The notes under the pieces: model-generated
Told to the model about the DNA's origin: nothing
The model's input: the letters and a program-made list of their open reading frames with translations, nothing else
The model's database searches: none
Shown: in pieces, positions 24,751 through 36,490 of the stretch
Layout of the letters: each line of letters begins with the position of its first letter
How positions within the stretch are numbered: the stretch's first letter is position 1
NCBI GenBank assembly: GCA_902785755.1
Contig: CACZZO010000006.1
Location: 83,433-147,432 of the forward strand
Direction: 5' to 3'
Length of the DNA: 64,000 bases
Source of the DNA: an uncultured Bacteroidia bacterium
GTDB lineage: Bacteria; Bacteroidota; Bacteroidia; Bacteroidales; F082
Program-made: the position numbers and the translations under genes

Positions 24751-25293
24751 CTTTCCCTCCTCCGCTCAAATCCAAATTCGCGCTCGTGCCTCTAATCTCT
24801 TGAACCAGTTTCTTGAACATCTCCTGACCCTTGGCCGCATCAAGTTCGGCCCAGCGTTGGACGGTCTTGGCCTTGACGAGGAAGGCGAGGATGGCGTTCA
24901 TGTTGAAGTAGTCCATGCGGGCGATGTCGCTGGCCTTCTCCCATTTCAGCTCGTCCATCTTCTGCTCGCGCTGCACGAAGTCGGCATCGGCGAGAATCTC
25001 ACTGATTTGCTTCTCTTCTTCAAAGTCGGCTTCGGGCAGTTCCACAAGGTAGTTGTCGCCCTGCTTGTTGAGGCGTTTGGCCAAATAGTTCACCTTCATA
25101 TTGCGCAGGCGTCCGTCGAAATCGAAATACTCGCGGATGAAGCGGTTCTTGCTCTCGGCGGCCTTGGCGTAGAAGTCGGCACCCAAAGAGTTTTCATCGA
25201 AACCCTCCTCCATAAGTCCGACCAACTGTTGGTCTTTCCGAAGCCCGAAGTCAGTTCCGGCAAGCCGGCCACGATATAGACGTAGTTATCCAT
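24746..25293 (-). pseudogene. DUF2764 V-ATPase-associated protein, frameshifted
   Basis: DUF2764 genes sit between ntpE and ntpA in Bacteroidota V-ATPase operons. The N-terminus (MDNYVYIVAGLPEL, from the ATG at 25293) is in one frame. The conserved C-terminal part (GFDENSLGADFYAKAAESKN to EIRGT) is in another, with the switch between about 25225 and 25260. The N-terminal part also seems shorter than usual for the family. The start overlaps the ntpE stop (TGATG), so the gene was normally coupled. It may be a real inactivation, an indel in the assembly, or recoding. Confidence 0.72.
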
Positions 25294-25904
25294 CAGCCGA
25301 AGAGGATTTTCTTGGTGGCGGGACGCAGGTAGTTGGCAATGAGTTGGGTGAACTCCTCGTCGGTGAAGTTGAGCATATAGCCGCCTTCCTTGGGCGAAAT
25401 CTTGAAGCCGCCGTTCATCTTCTTGGAATAGTCAACCTTCACCTCGCCCTTGAACTGGTTGGCGATTTCGTTCTTCACGAAAGGCTCCACTTCTGCCTTC
25501 AGCGATTCGGGCAGGATAAGGCTCAAATCGACGGGCGAAGCGTTTTGTGGGTTGAAAGCCTTCACCACGCTGGCAATCAGTTCTTTCGCAAAAGCGGCAT
25601 CGCCCATATTGGCTTTCACGCCTTCTTGGGCGGCCTTGGTCACCACCATCTTCTCGATTTCCTGTTTCGTCACGGCGATGCTCTGCGTGGCGGCCATTTT
25701 CACGTCGGCGGTCACTTTGGTTTTCAGTTCCTCGGCTTCCTTGTTGGCTTGGGCGATGATGCGGTCGGCCTCGGCCTTGGCGTATGCCACAATGCGATTG
25801 GCCTCAGCCTGAGCCTTTTGCACCAGTTCTTCGCCATCATGTTTTCCTTTCGACAAGCCCTCGTTATAGAGCCTGTCGGTCAATTGTTGCAGTTTGTCTT
25901 GCAT
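25293..25904 (-). CDS. ntpE: V-type ATP synthase subunit E (peripheral stalk)
   Basis: 203 residues from the ATG at 25904: a long N-terminal coiled coil (Ala/Glu/Lys rich, about 15-100) followed by a compact C-terminal head domain, as in peripheral-stalk subunit E. A reading from 26267 exists but would run through the promoter at 25943-25974. It is the first gene of the operon and is followed by DUF2764 with TGATG overlap. Confidence 0.9.
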   Translation of the reverse strand: MQDKLQQLTDRLYNEGLSKGKHDGEELVQKAQAEANRIVAYAKAEADRIIAQANKEAEELKTKVTADVKMAATQSIAVTKQEIEKMVVTKAAQEGVKANMGDAAFAKELIASVVKAFNPQNASPVDLSLILPESLKAEVEPFVKNEIANQFKGEVKVDYSKKMNGGFKISPKEGGYMLNFTDEEFTQLIANYLRPATKKILFG

Positions 25905-25942
25905 ATATTTTTCGTTTTGTTGTTGCTTTATGATTTGGGCGC

Positions 25943-25974
25943 AAAGATAGCAATTTCGTTGACACGGAACAAAA
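25943..25974 (-). promoter_or_regulatory. promoter of the V-ATPase operon
   Basis: Minus-strand TTTG (25971-25974), 20-bp spacer, TATCTTTG (25943-25950), 39 bp before the ntpE start: a close match to the Bacteroidota -33/-7 consensus. Confidence 0.8.
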
Positions 25975-26013
25975 AAACAAAACGAAAAGTTGAGGATTTT
26001 TTCGAGGGTCGGA

Positions 26014-27141
26014 TTACCTTGCTGAACAAACCAATCGCACCGACCGACCATAGCATCGATTACTCGCATTGTTTGTAGTGAGGTACGATTCTTTGATGCT
26101 CGTAAGATATGCGTAGGTGCTGTTGAAGTATGATGCTGACCAATAATAGCCACACAAGCCGATTTCGCCGACCGAAGTGCCAAACCGATAGCCGGCGGCA
26201 GGAAAGAAAACTGCACCAGCACCTTCAAGAATGGTCCATTGTGTTGCTGAAATGGTGTTGCTGTCAAATGTTGATTCGCTACTGTTTGTGTTGTTTAGGC
26301 TATAGGTGGCTGCTTCCCAATCGTCGGGCAACAGAATTACGCCATTTGTGCCGTTCACCTGCGCCTTGGCGTAACGAATGCCTGATGAAGTGCTTCTCGT
26401 GTTGAAGACATAACTCCATTCATCAATGAGCAAAGTGCGCCATGTGTTTGTGGTGTTTCCGCCGTTGCTGATAGGATTGTAAACGCCCCAATCAGCATTG
26501 GCATACATGCCAGTCAAATTGGATTGTCCGGGATGTCCGTATTGGCTTCCACTTGAATAGCTGTAATCCCACGGATGATAGTAAGTGTTGCCGTTGTTCC
26601 AACCGCTTGTAGCCCAACCAAACAAATCAATCCAACCATCGAAGGAGGAGGAGATGTTGTGGTTGTCACTACCAACGTAGTCCCATTGGTTTTCGGCAAA
26701 ACGCCATGTGTCGGTGGAGGCTTGGTATTGCAGGTTGCCTTGCGAGAAATACACTGTAGTTGTATCACTCACCGAAAAGATGCCATCAATGGCACCTGTG
26801 GGAACATTGCTTTGCGGATTAGGAACGCTGAAAGTCACCGTAACAGGTACCGTCCGGGTCGAATAGTAGTGGTAGCCATATCCAGGGTAAAATTCTGATA
26901 TGGTGCCTCTCCATTGCCCGTTGCCCTTGTAAATGGAAGTGCCCCATTGCGACTTGATGATGTCGCCTGTTTGTGGAGTGAATGACCCAAACGCCGTGGA
27001 GAAGTCCACTGTGTCAGTTCTCGGGCAGCTAATCCAAGTCCATCCTGGATGTAAAGTGATTGTAACTTCTTGAGCCTTAACATTTAGAATTGCAGCCATT
27101 ATTGCCAGCAGGCACAGAAGAATTGTTCTCGTTTTTTTCAT
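26014..27141 (-). CDS. secreted FISUMP-like protein
   Basis: 375 residues with a signal peptide (about 1-23, cleavage near VKAQ). An N-terminal beta domain (HPGWTWISCPRTDTVDFS) is followed by a repeat-rich region with the recurrent wording FSQGNLQYQASTDTWRFAENQWDYVG, then GWIDLFGWATSGWN and GYYWSAS. This wording is typical of a large Bacteroidales/Fibrobacteres paralogous surface-protein family. The short C-terminus (RLVCSAR) lacks a type IX sorting domain. Function unknown; expected outside the cytoplasm. Confidence 0.75.
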   Translation of the reverse strand: MKKTRTILLCLLAIMAAILNVKAQEVTITLHPGWTWISCPRTDTVDFSTAFGSFTPQTGDIIKSQWGTSIYKGNGQWRGTISEFYPGYGYHYYSTRTVPVTVTFSVPNPQSNVPTGAIDGIFSVSDTTTVYFSQGNLQYQASTDTWRFAENQWDYVGSDNHNISSSFDGWIDLFGWATSGWNNGNTYYHPWDYSYSSGSQYGHPGQSNLTGMYANADWGVYNPISNGGNTTNTWRTLLIDEWSYVFNTRSTSSGIRYAKAQVNGTNGVILLPDDWEAATYSLNNTNSSESTFDSNTISATQWTILEGAGAVFFPAAGYRFGTSVGEIGLCGYYWSASYFNSTYAYLTSIKESYLTTNNASNRCYGRSVRLVCSAR

Positions 27142-27185
27142 GTTTTGTGTTTTGTTGTAAATTTTTTTCTGTCAAACATTTTCCC

Positions 27186-29179
<1,994 letters not shown>

Positions 29180-30304
29180 TCAGATTTGTTTTATATACGT
29201 TCTCGCTCTCTTGGTAAGGTCGTGTTCAAGATAGCGCCAAAGATTCTGCACGCTGGTGTTGTCCTCCAATTCGCGCGTCGATTCAATGAATTTGATGCCG
29301 TTTTTCGTGATGCCTTGAGCAAACTTGTGGAATATCATGGCATTCACGCCCTTGTTCTTGTACTTTTCGTCGATGGCGATAAGAAGCAGGTCGATGGTGT
29401 CGTTGTGTTTCAGGGCTTTCAGCATGTGTAGCCAACCGAAAGGAAACAGCGAGCCTTTGGCCTTTTGCATGGCCTTGGCCAACGAAGGCAAGGCTACACC
29501 AAAACCTACCACTTGCTCGTCGGCATCGAGAACGATGGAGACGTAGTCGACATTGATGTTGGTTAGGAATTGCTTCTTCAGGTCTTCGCATTGCCCTTCC
29601 GAAAGGTCAGAAAAACCGTGAAGGGCGGCATAAGCCGAGTTGAGGCAACGGAACAGGCCGTCGAGATAGGGATGCAGCTCCGCACGATTGTGGAATTCGG
29701 CCTGATGCAGTCCGTTTTTGACGGAAACCAACTGGGCCATACGCTCATAACGGTCGGGAATGACCTCCGGAACCTTGATGAGATATTCCACATAATCAGC
29801 ATCTTTGGCATACCCCAATTCCGTCAGGTGCTTTTCATAATAAGGTGCATTGTATTTGCCGTAGGGGGTAGGCAGTTTGTCGAAACCCTCCACCAACACA
29901 CCTGCGGGGTCAAACTCGAGGAAGCCCATCGGACCGTTTATCGTGTCCATGCCTTTTTCCTTGGCATAGCGTTCGATGGTGTCAATCAAGGCTTTGGAAA
30001 CATTGCGGTCGTCAATGAAGTCAATCCAGCCGAAGCGACAAATCTTTCTGCCTGTTTTTTCGTTGTATTTGCGGTTGATGATGCCTGCAACCCTTCCGAC
30101 CACCGTTCCTTTTTCGTCGTAGGCAAGCCAATACTTGCTTTCGCAAACTTCAAAGGCATGGTTCTTTTCAGGGGTTAAGGTGTCTAAATCCATCGACTCG
30201 ATTTGCGGAACATAAACAGGATTGTTCTTGTACAAGGCGTTTGGGAAATGCACAAACGTCTTCAATTCCTTCCTTGTATTGACTTCTTTTATCTTCGCAA
30301 TCAT
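29180..30304 (-). CDS. GNAT-like protein of sphingolipid operon, candidate ceramide N-acyltransferase
   Basis: 374 residues. The N-terminal half contains a GNAT-type segment ([28 protein letters not shown]) and the C-terminal half another acyltransferase-like fold ([23 protein letters not shown]). It is upstream of and co-directional with the serine palmitoyltransferase gene, 6 bp apart. Bacterial ceramide synthases are GNAT-like, so N-acylation of sphinganine is a reasonable proposal. Annotations of such proteins as GTP cyclohydrolase have no support here. A -7 box lies at 30309-30316. Confidence 0.65.
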   Translation of the reverse strand: MIAKIKEVNTRKELKTFVHFPNALYKNNPVYVPQIESMDLDTLTPEKNHAFEVCESKYWLAYDEKGTVVGRVAGIINRKYNEKTGRKICRFGWIDFIDDRNVSKALIDTIERYAKEKGMDTINGPMGFLEFDPAGVLVEGFDKLPTPYGKYNAPYYEKHLTELGYAKDADYVEYLIKVPEVIPDRYERMAQLVSVKNGLHQAEFHNRAELHPYLDGLFRCLNSAYAALHGFSDLSEGQCEDLKKQFLTNINVDYVSIVLDADEQVVGFGVALPSLAKAMQKAKGSLFPFGWLHMLKALKHNDTIDLLLIAIDEKYKNKGVNAMIFHKFAQGITKNGIKFIESTRELEDNTSVQNLWRYLEHDLTKRARTYIKQI

Positions 30305-30308
30305 CGTG

Positions 30309-30316
30309 CAAAAATA
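30309..30316 (-). promoter_or_regulatory. -7 box of the sphingolipid operon
   Basis: Minus-strand TATTTTTG, 4 bp before the first start codon, so the leader would be very short or the true start is slightly downstream. Confidence 0.5.
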
Positions 30317-30377
30317 CGTTTTTATGGAATACAGCGCACCAAAACCTTAAAATTTCTCGGATTTCAACCAAATTTAC

Positions 30378-30385
30378 TACTTTTG
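30378..30385 (+). promoter_or_regulatory. -7 box for acyl-CoA carboxylase beta
   Basis: TACTTTTG, 62 bp before the ATG at 30448. Divergent from the sphingolipid promoter. Confidence 0.6.
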
Positions 30386-30447
30386 CACTTGCATTCCACA
30401 TGCACCGACAACTAAGATATAAAACTAATATTGAGAATTTTACCATC

Positions 30448-32055
30448 ATGCAGACCCTGAAATCCAACATACGCACCAACTCAGAGGAGTTCAAGCAGAA
30501 CGAGAAAAACATGCTCGCGCTGATGGCGCAATACCGCGAGGCGATGTCGGCCTCGATGCAAGGCGGCGGCGAATCCGCTGTGGCCAAGCACAAGAAACGC
30601 AACAAGCTCCTTGCCCGCGAGCGCATCGACCTCCTCATCGACCCGAACACGCCGTTCCTCGAACTTTCGCCGATGGCGGCCTACGATACCTATAACAATG
30701 ACTTCCCCTCGGCGGGCATCATCACCGGCATCGGGGTGATTCAAGGCCGCGAAGCGATGATTGTGGCCAACGACGCCACAGTGAAAGGCGGTACCTACAT
30801 GCAATACACCGTGAAGAAACACCTTCGCGCCCAAGAGATTGCGATGGAGAACCACTTGCCTTGCGTCTATATGGTCGACAGCGGCGGCGCTTTCCTTCCC
30901 GAGCAAGACACGGTCTTCCCCGACCGCGACCACTTCGGGCGGTTCTTCTACAACCAAGCCCGCATGTCGGCCTTGGGCATCCCGCAAATCGCCATCGTGA
31001 TGGGCATGTGTACCGCTGGCGGTGCCTACGTTCCGGCCATGAGCGATGAGACCATCATCGTGCGCAACCAAGGCACGATTTATCTCGGCGGACCGCCCTT
31101 GGTGAAGGCCGCCACGGGTGAGGTGGTCACGGCGGAGGAATTGGGTGGCGGCGAGATGCACACCTCGATTTCAGGCGTCGCAGACCACTTGGCCGAGAAC
31201 GACCAACACGCCTTGCAGATTTGCCGCAACATCTTCAAGACCTTGGAGAAGTCGCACCGCCAAAAGTTGGACATGTTGCCCGTTGAGGCACCTCTCTACG
31301 ACCCTCACGACCTCTACGGCCTCGCGCCCATCGACTTCCACAAATTGGTCGATCCTCGAGAGATTATCGCCAGAATCGTGGACGGCAGCCGTTTTCAAGA
31401 GTTCAAGTCGAGGTATGCCACCACGCTTGTTTGCGGTTTCGCGCATTTGATGGGCTTCCCCGTGGGCATCCTTGCCAACTTTGGAGTATTGTTCTCAGAA
31501 TCAGCACTGAAGGCCACGCACTTCATCGAGCTATGCTGCCAAAGAAACATCCCGTTGGTGTTTTTGCAAAACATCACGGGCTTTATGGTGGGCAAGCAGT
31601 ACGAGCAGGGCGGCATTGCCAAGGACGGTGCCAAGATGGTACACGCGGTGAGCAATGCCAACGTGCCCAAGTTCACGGTCATTTTCGGTGGCTCGTTTGG
31701 TGCGGGCAACTACGGCATGGCGGGTCGCGCCTACAGTCCGAGGCTGCTCTTCATGTGGCCCAATGCCAAAATCTCCGTCATGGGCGGCGAACAGGCGGCC
31801 AGCGTCCTTGCCACAGTGAAGGAAGACCAATACAAATACAAAGGTTTGGAAGTCCCGAAAGACGAAATCGCGCAGCTGAAGAAGGAAATCTTGGCCAAAT
31901 ACGACTACGAAGGCTCGGCGTTCTACAGCACCGCCCGCCTCTGGGACGACGGCATCATCGACCCCATCGACACGCGCAAAATCCTCGCCTTGGGCATCGC
32001 CGCCTCATTGAACCAGCCCTTCCCGCCACAGCAGTTTGGGGTGTTTAGGATGTAG
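30448..32055 (+). CDS. acyl-CoA carboxylase, carboxyltransferase (beta) subunit
   Basis: 535 residues with two crotonase-like halves. Motifs [29 protein letters not shown] and [19 protein letters not shown] match methylcrotonoyl-CoA carboxylase beta more closely than propionyl-CoA carboxylase. It would transfer the carboxyl group from biotin to acyl-CoA; the biotin-carrying alpha subunit is not in the window. The ATG at 30448 begins [11 protein letters not shown], typical of the family; a reading from 30400 adds 16 atypical residues. Confidence 0.88.
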   Translation: MQTLKSNIRTNSEEFKQNEKNMLALMAQYREAMSASMQGGGESAVAKHKKRNKLLARERIDLLIDPNTPFLELSPMAAYDTYNNDFPSAGIITGIGVIQGREAMIVANDATVKGGTYMQYTVKKHLRAQEIAMENHLPCVYMVDSGGAFLPEQDTVFPDRDHFGRFFYNQARMSALGIPQIAIVMGMCTAGGAYVPAMSDETIIVRNQGTIYLGGPPLVKAATGEVVTAEELGGGEMHTSISGVADHLAENDQHALQICRNIFKTLEKSHRQKLDMLPVEAPLYDPHDLYGLAPIDFHKLVDPREIIARIVDGSRFQEFKSRYATTLVCGFAHLMGFPVGILANFGVLFSESALKATHFIELCCQRNIPLVFLQNITGFMVGKQYEQGGIAKDGAKMVHAVSNANVPKFTVIFGGSFGAGNYGMAGRAYSPRLLFMWPNAKISVMGGEQAASVLATVKEDQYKYKGLEVPKDEIAQLKKEILAKYDYEGSAFYSTARLWDDGIIDPIDTRKILALGIAASLNQPFPPQQFGVFRM

Positions 32056-32079
32056 TATTTAAATCGAAAAACCACAACT

Positions 32080-33024
32080 ATGAAAAAAATGAACATTCCC
32101 CTCATTGGGACGTTGATTGTGCTCTCGCTTGTCGTTTGTCCAATCCTTTACATCAATATGGGGCCTGCCCTCGATGCTTCGCAACTCGAAGTGCTTAAAA
32201 CACTTGGTATCATTGCCGGATGCAGCGCGTTTTTGTGCTTTACGTTAGGCGAAATCACGGGCAACAACAGCCAAGTCGACAAGATTTGGAGCTTGCTGCC
32301 TATCGCTTATTGCTGGATTATTGCCGTCAAAGGCGGGATGCATCCCCGGTTGGTGGTGATGGCGGTGCTGGCAACCGTTTGGGGCTTGCGCCTGACCTTC
32401 AACTTTGCCCGAAAAGGGGCTTACAAACTGAAATTCTGGGAAGGGGAGGAGGACTACCGCTGGAAAGTGCTGCGGTCAACGCCTCCGTTTAAGAACAGGG
32501 CCGTGTGGCTCGTTTTCGATTTGTTCTTCATCTCGATGTATCAAAACGCCCTCATCCTAATGCTGACATTTCCAGCCCTTGTTTGCATGAACTCCACGGC
32601 ACCATTCGGCTGGGTGGATGTGGTGGCAGCGATCCTAATGTTGGGCTTCATCGTTTATGAGACTGTCGCCGATGAGCAACAATGGGCTTTTCATTCCAAG
32701 AAGAGGAGACTTCTCAATGAGGGACGAAAACTCGAAGACCTTCCTGCACCTTATAATAAAGGCTTCAACACCATTGGTTTATGGAATGTGAGCCGTCACC
32801 CGAACTATTTGGCAGAACAATCCATTTGGGTGAGCCTTTACATTTTCTCCATCGGGGCAGGCATTGGCATTGTCAATTGGAGTATGATTGGAGCGTTGCT
32901 TCTGATAGTCCTCTTCCTGGGCAGCACAAGCCTCGCCGAGGAAATCAGTAGCGGAAAATACCCCGACTATGCCGATTATTGCAAAAAGGTGAACAAATAT
33001 TTTCCGGGAAAGAAATATCAATGA
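32080..33024 (+). CDS. DUF1295 (steroid 5-alpha-reductase-like) membrane protein
   Basis: 314 residues with about eight membrane helices. The C-terminal NADPH-binding region is typical of the DUF1295/ICMT superfamily: SRHPNYLAEQSIWVSLY, then the closing CKKVNKYFPGKK. Members are predicted lipid reductases or methyltransferase relatives in the inner membrane. It follows the carboxylase gene by 24 bp and may be co-transcribed. Confidence 0.82.
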   Translation: MKKMNIPLIGTLIVLSLVVCPILYINMGPALDASQLEVLKTLGIIAGCSAFLCFTLGEITGNNSQVDKIWSLLPIAYCWIIAVKGGMHPRLVVMAVLATVWGLRLTFNFARKGAYKLKFWEGEEDYRWKVLRSTPPFKNRAVWLVFDLFFISMYQNALILMLTFPALVCMNSTAPFGWVDVVAAILMLGFIVYETVADEQQWAFHSKKRRLLNEGRKLEDLPAPYNKGFNTIGLWNVSRHPNYLAEQSIWVSLYIFSIGAGIGIVNWSMIGALLLIVLFLGSTSLAEEISSGKYPDYADYCKKVNKYFPGKKYQ

Positions 33025-33045
33025 CCCGAAAGACCGAACCAACAT

Positions 33046-34065
33046 TTATAGCAGGCTCTTCGTCGACAGCAACCCGCAAGCCGCATCAATGTCCTGCCCG
33101 CGTGAGGCGCGGATGGTGGCGATGATGCCCTTGTCGTTCAGCGCGTCGCGGAACCATGTCATGGTGGCCATGTCGGGGCTTTTCAGCGGAATGTTCGGCA
33201 CGGCGTGATACCTTATTAAATTAAAGCGGCAACGGGTGCTTCCGAGTAGTCGTGCAATCTCCTTGACGTGTTCCTTGCTCGCGTTGAGGTCCTTGAAGAG
33301 GATGTACTCAAATGACAAGCGGCGTTGTCCATGCCAGTCATGTTGCTTCACGGTATGAATCACCTCCTTGATGGGATAGGTTTTCTCGATGGGCATCAGT
33401 TTGAGACGCTCGTCGTGGAAGGGGCTGTGCATTGAGATGGCCAAATTGCATTTCGACTCCTCTAAGAAGCGTTTCAGGTTGGGAATCAGGCCACAAGTGG
33501 AAACGGTGATACGTGTCGGGCTCCAGCCCAAGGCCCACTCCTCGGTGAGGATGCTCAGGCAGCGCAACAGGTTGTCGTAGTTGGCCAAAGGTTCGCCCAT
33601 GCCCATAAATACGATGTTGGTCAGCGTGTCGAATTCGGGTAGGCTGAGGATCTGGTTCATGATTTCGGCCACGGAGAGGTTTTTCTGGAAACCTTGTTTG
33701 CCCGTGGCGCAAAAGAGGCAATCCATTTGGCAGCCCACTTGTGTGGAAACGCATAGCGTGGCGCGTTCTCTGTCGGGGATGTAGGCCGCCTCAACGAAAT
33801 AATCACCGGCAGGGAAGAGGTATTTCTTCGTGCCGTCGGTCGACACTTGTTCCTTGACGGGAGCCTTCAATCCTGTTTCATAATGTTCTGACAGCAAGGC
33901 GCGTGAGGCTTTGCTGAGGTTGGTCATGTCGTCAAACGAGGCGCAACGTTTCAGATAAATCCAGTCCACCAATTGTTTGCCCGTGAACTTGGGCAATTCC
34001 AATTTCTCGACCACCTCTTGAATTTCGGCTGGGGTCTTGCCTAAAAGTATGTGTTTTTCTTCCAT
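33046..34065 (-). CDS. rlmN: 23S rRNA (adenine2503-C2)-methyltransferase RlmN
   Basis: 339 residues, radical SAM. The iron-sulfur cluster motif C-x3-C-x2-C is Cys112, Cys116, Cys119 (CQMDCLFC), and the conserved methyl-carrying Cys near the C-terminus is visible in DIDAACGLLS. It methylates A2503 of 23S rRNA and A37 of some tRNAs. A -7 box (TATTTTTG, 34070-34077 minus) lies 4 bp upstream of the start, back to back with the AMP nucleosidase promoter. Confidence 0.95.
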   Translation of the reverse strand: MEEKHILLGKTPAEIQEVVEKLELPKFTGKQLVDWIYLKRCASFDDMTNLSKASRALLSEHYETGLKAPVKEQVSTDGTKKYLFPAGDYFVEAAYIPDRERATLCVSTQVGCQMDCLFCATGKQGFQKNLSVAEIMNQILSLPEFDTLTNIVFMGMGEPLANYDNLLRCLSILTEEWALGWSPTRITVSTCGLIPNLKRFLEESKCNLAISMHSPFHDERLKLMPIEKTYPIKEVIHTVKQHDWHGQRRLSFEYILFKDLNASKEHVKEIARLLGSTRCRFNLIRYHAVPNIPLKSPDMATMTWFRDALNDKGIIATIRASRGQDIDAACGLLSTKSLL

Positions 34066-34110
34066 GCTGCAAAAATAGTTAATGTTGCTGAATTATCTGG
34101 GAAAAATGTG

Positions 34111-34118
34111 TATTTTTG
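34111..34118 (+). promoter_or_regulatory. -7 box for AMP nucleosidase operon
   Basis: TATTTTTG, 20 bp before the ATG at 34138; TTG at 34085-34087 could be the -33 part. Confidence 0.65.
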
Positions 34119-34137
34119 CAAAGTAATAAAAGAATAA

Positions 34138-34908
34138 ATGAAAACCAAACAAGAGATAGTTGAAAACTGGCTGCCGCGCTATACGGGCTTGCCGCTGGAG
34201 AAGTTCGGGAAGTACATACTGCTGACCAATTTCCAGAATTATGTCGACCGTTTCGCCGAATGGCAAGGCGTTGAGGTGGTTGGCCGCGACAAATCAATGC
34301 CCTGTGCCACCGACGGCGAAATCACCATTATTAATTTCAGCATGGGCAGTGCCAACGCTGCTACGATTATGGACTTGTTGGTTGCCGTGAAACCCAAGGC
34401 TGTATTGTTTCTTGGCAAGTGCGGAGGTATCAAGAGAATCAACAGGGTTGGCGACTTGATTTTGCCCATCGCCGCTATTCGGGGCGAGGGTACTTCAAAC
34501 GACTATTTCCCGCCCGAAGTGCCTGCGCTGCCGGCATTCAGCCTCGAAAAGGCCATCTCCACCACCATCCGCGACTATGGCCGCGACTATTGGACGGGCA
34601 CGGTCTATACCACCAACCGTCGCGTGTGGGAACACGACGACAATTTCAAGGACTATCTGCGCAAAATCCGCTGCATGGCGGTCGATATGGAAACAGCCAC
34701 CATTTTCATGGTCGGGTTCCACAACGAAATCCCGACGGGCGCGTTGCTTTTGGTGTCCGACAACCCCATGGTGCCCGAAGGCGTCAAGACCGAGGAGAGC
34801 GACAAGCACGTCAGCAAGAACTTTGTCGGCGAACACCTGCGCATTGGCATCGACTCACTACGACAACTTATTAATAATGGTATCACCGTCAAGCACTTGA
34901 AGTTCTGA
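34138..34908 (+). CDS. amn: AMP nucleosidase (short form)
   Basis: 256 residues of the nucleoside phosphorylase/AMP nucleosidase fold: FSMGSANAATIMDLL, GKCGGIKR and the late VDMETATIFMVG segment with the catalytic-region Met-Glu. Splits AMP to adenine and ribose-5-phosphate. It lacks the N-terminal regulatory domain of the enterobacterial enzyme, as is usual in Bacteroidota. The stop overlaps the start of holA by one base (TGATG). Confidence 0.88.
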   Translation: MKTKQEIVENWLPRYTGLPLEKFGKYILLTNFQNYVDRFAEWQGVEVVGRDKSMPCATDGEITIINFSMGSANAATIMDLLVAVKPKAVLFLGKCGGIKRINRVGDLILPIAAIRGEGTSNDYFPPEVPALPAFSLEKAISTTIRDYGRDYWTGTVYTTNRRVWEHDDNFKDYLRKIRCMAVDMETATIFMVGFHNEIPTGALLLVSDNPMVPEGVKTEESDKHVSKNFVGEHLRIGIDSLRQLINNGITVKHLKF

Positions 34909-35909
34909 TGACTTACGAACAGATTCTTTCCGAAATCCACAAGAAGAACTTCGCGCCCATCTATTTCCTGACGGGCGACGAGCCGTATTTCATCGACATG
35001 ATTTCGGATAGCATCGAAAACGAGGCCTTGGACGAGGCCGACCGCGCCTTCAACCAAATCGTGCTGTATGGCCGCGACGTGGATGTGGAAACCATCGCCA
35101 ACCACGCCCGCAGCTTCCCGATGATGGGCGAGCGTATGGTGGTCATCGTGAAGGAAGCGCAGGATGTGAAGAACTTGGAGAATTTCGAGGCCTATCTCGA
35201 CACCATTCCCGAAACCACGCTGCTCGTTTTCGTCTATAAATACAAGAAGTTCGACAAACGCAAGACCTTGGCCAAGAAGATTGACAAGAAAGGCGTTTGG
35301 TTCGAGTCGAAGAAGCTGTACGACAGCAACATACCCAGCTGGATACAGAATTATCTGAAGGCAGACGGCTATAGCATCACGCCGAAGGCAACGCAGATGT
35401 TGGCCGATTTCCTCGGCACCGACCTCCACAAAATCGCCAACGAACTGAAGAAACTCACCATCGCCTTGCCCAAAAACAAGAGCATCGACGATGCAGATGT
35501 GGAGCGCAACATTGGCATTTCCAAGGACTTCAATGTATTCGAGTTGCAGAACGCCATCGGTAGCCGCGACGTGCTGAAAGCCAACCGCATTGTGAACTAT
35601 TTCGGTGACAACGGCAAGGACAATCCGCTGTTGGTCACGGCGATAACGCTTTACGGCTATTTCACGAAGATTCTCAAACTGCATTTTGCCACCGACAAGT
35701 CGCAAGGCGCTTTGGCGAGTGTGTTGGGTGTGAATCCTTATTTCGTCAAAGATTACCAAGTGGCCGCTCGCAACTATCCTCCTGGAGTCTGCATCCGCTG
35801 CATTTCCATCCTCCGTGAGTTCGACATGAAGTCGAAGGGCTACGACAGCGGCGAGGTGAGCGAGAAGGATTTGTATAGGGAGATGATTTTTAAACTAATG
35901 CATTGTTGA
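34908..35909 (+). CDS. holA: DNA polymerase III subunit delta
   Basis: 333 residues of the HolA family, the clamp-loader subunit that opens the beta clamp. The N-terminal degenerate AAA+ region begins with YFLTGDEPYFID; helical middle and C-terminal collar domains follow. Start coupled to the AMP nucleosidase stop. Confidence 0.9.
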   Translation: MTYEQILSEIHKKNFAPIYFLTGDEPYFIDMISDSIENEALDEADRAFNQIVLYGRDVDVETIANHARSFPMMGERMVVIVKEAQDVKNLENFEAYLDTIPETTLLVFVYKYKKFDKRKTLAKKIDKKGVWFESKKLYDSNIPSWIQNYLKADGYSITPKATQMLADFLGTDLHKIANELKKLTIALPKNKSIDDADVERNIGISKDFNVFELQNAIGSRDVLKANRIVNYFGDNGKDNPLLVTAITLYGYFTKILKLHFATDKSQGALASVLGVNPYFVKDYQVAARNYPPGVCIRCISILREFDMKSKGYDSGEVSEKDLYREMIFKLMHC

Positions 35910-35914
35910 ATCGG

Positions 35915-35933
35915 CCCTTCGACGGGCTCAGGG
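35915..35933. repeat. REP-like 19-bp repeat (copy 1)
   Basis: CCCTTCGACGGGCTCAGGG in the gap between holA and dtd; one of three copies of this near-palindrome in the window (others at 48309-48327 and 60739-60757, both inside coding sequence). Confidence 0.8.
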
Positions 35934-35943
35934 ACCTTGACTT

Positions 35944-36396
35944 ATGAGAATTGTAGCACAACGAGTAACTCACGCATCCGTCACGATAGACGGTAAAGTG
36001 AAATCGGAAATCGGCTTGGGGATGATGGTTTTGCTCGGCATCGAGGAGGCTGACACGCAGGAGGATGTGGAATGGCTTTGCCAGAAACTCACCAAACTCC
36101 GCATTTTCGACGATGGCAACGATTCCATGAACTTAGACATCAACCAAGTGGAAGGTTCGTTCCTCGTGGTGAGCCAGTTCACCCTTCATGCCTTGACCAA
36201 GAAAGGCAACCGCCCGAGTTTCATCCGCGCCGCCCGTCCCGAACAGGCCATTCCGCTGTATGAGATGTTTCTAAAACGTTTGGCCGAAATCTCTGGTCGC
36301 GAGGTTCAAAGTGGCGAATTTGGCGCGATGATGGCCGTGGAACTGATTAATGACGGCCCCGTGACCATCATCATGGACTCGAAGCGGAAGGAATAA
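35944..36396 (+). CDS. dtd: D-aminoacyl-tRNA deacylase
   Basis: 150 residues, the usual length. Family motifs SQFTLHA and the late GEFGAMM (Gly-cis-Pro region equivalent near the end: NDGPVTIIMDS) are visible. It removes D-amino acids and glycine from mischarged tRNA. It follows holA by 34 bp containing a REP-like repeat. Confidence 0.93.
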   Translation: MRIVAQRVTHASVTIDGKVKSEIGLGMMVLLGIEEADTQEDVEWLCQKLTKLRIFDDGNDSMNLDINQVEGSFLVVSQFTLHALTKKGNRPSFIRAARPEQAIPLYEMFLKRLAEISGREVQSGEFGAMMAVELINDGPVTIIMDSKRKE

Positions 36397-36412
36397 ACTT
36401 GTTCTGGTGGTC

Positions 36413-36482
36413 TGTAGGGCTGTCGTATTACATTAGCCGATTGTATTGAACGATGCGGCTGCCACGGTGTGACAGCCCTACA
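36413..36482. repeat. 70-bp element with 12-bp perfect terminal inverted repeats
   Basis: TGTAGGGCTGTC (36413-36424) and GACAGCCCTACA (36471-36482) are perfect inverted ends; an inner AGCCG/CGGCT pair adds to the fold. It lies between two convergent stops (dtd and the mechanosensitive channel). Its right half recurs at 50074-50096 (23 of 24 bases) and its left end at 52894-52907. Confidence 0.85.
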
Positions 36483-36490
36483 TCTCAACA

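Noticed and set aside
25905..26267. N-terminal extension of NtpE
   Set aside because: It overlaps the -33/-7 promoter at 25943-25974 and the end of the secreted-protein gene.
32056..32079. Separate promoter for DUF1295
   Set aside because: Only 24 bp between genes and no -7 box; co-transcription is more likely.
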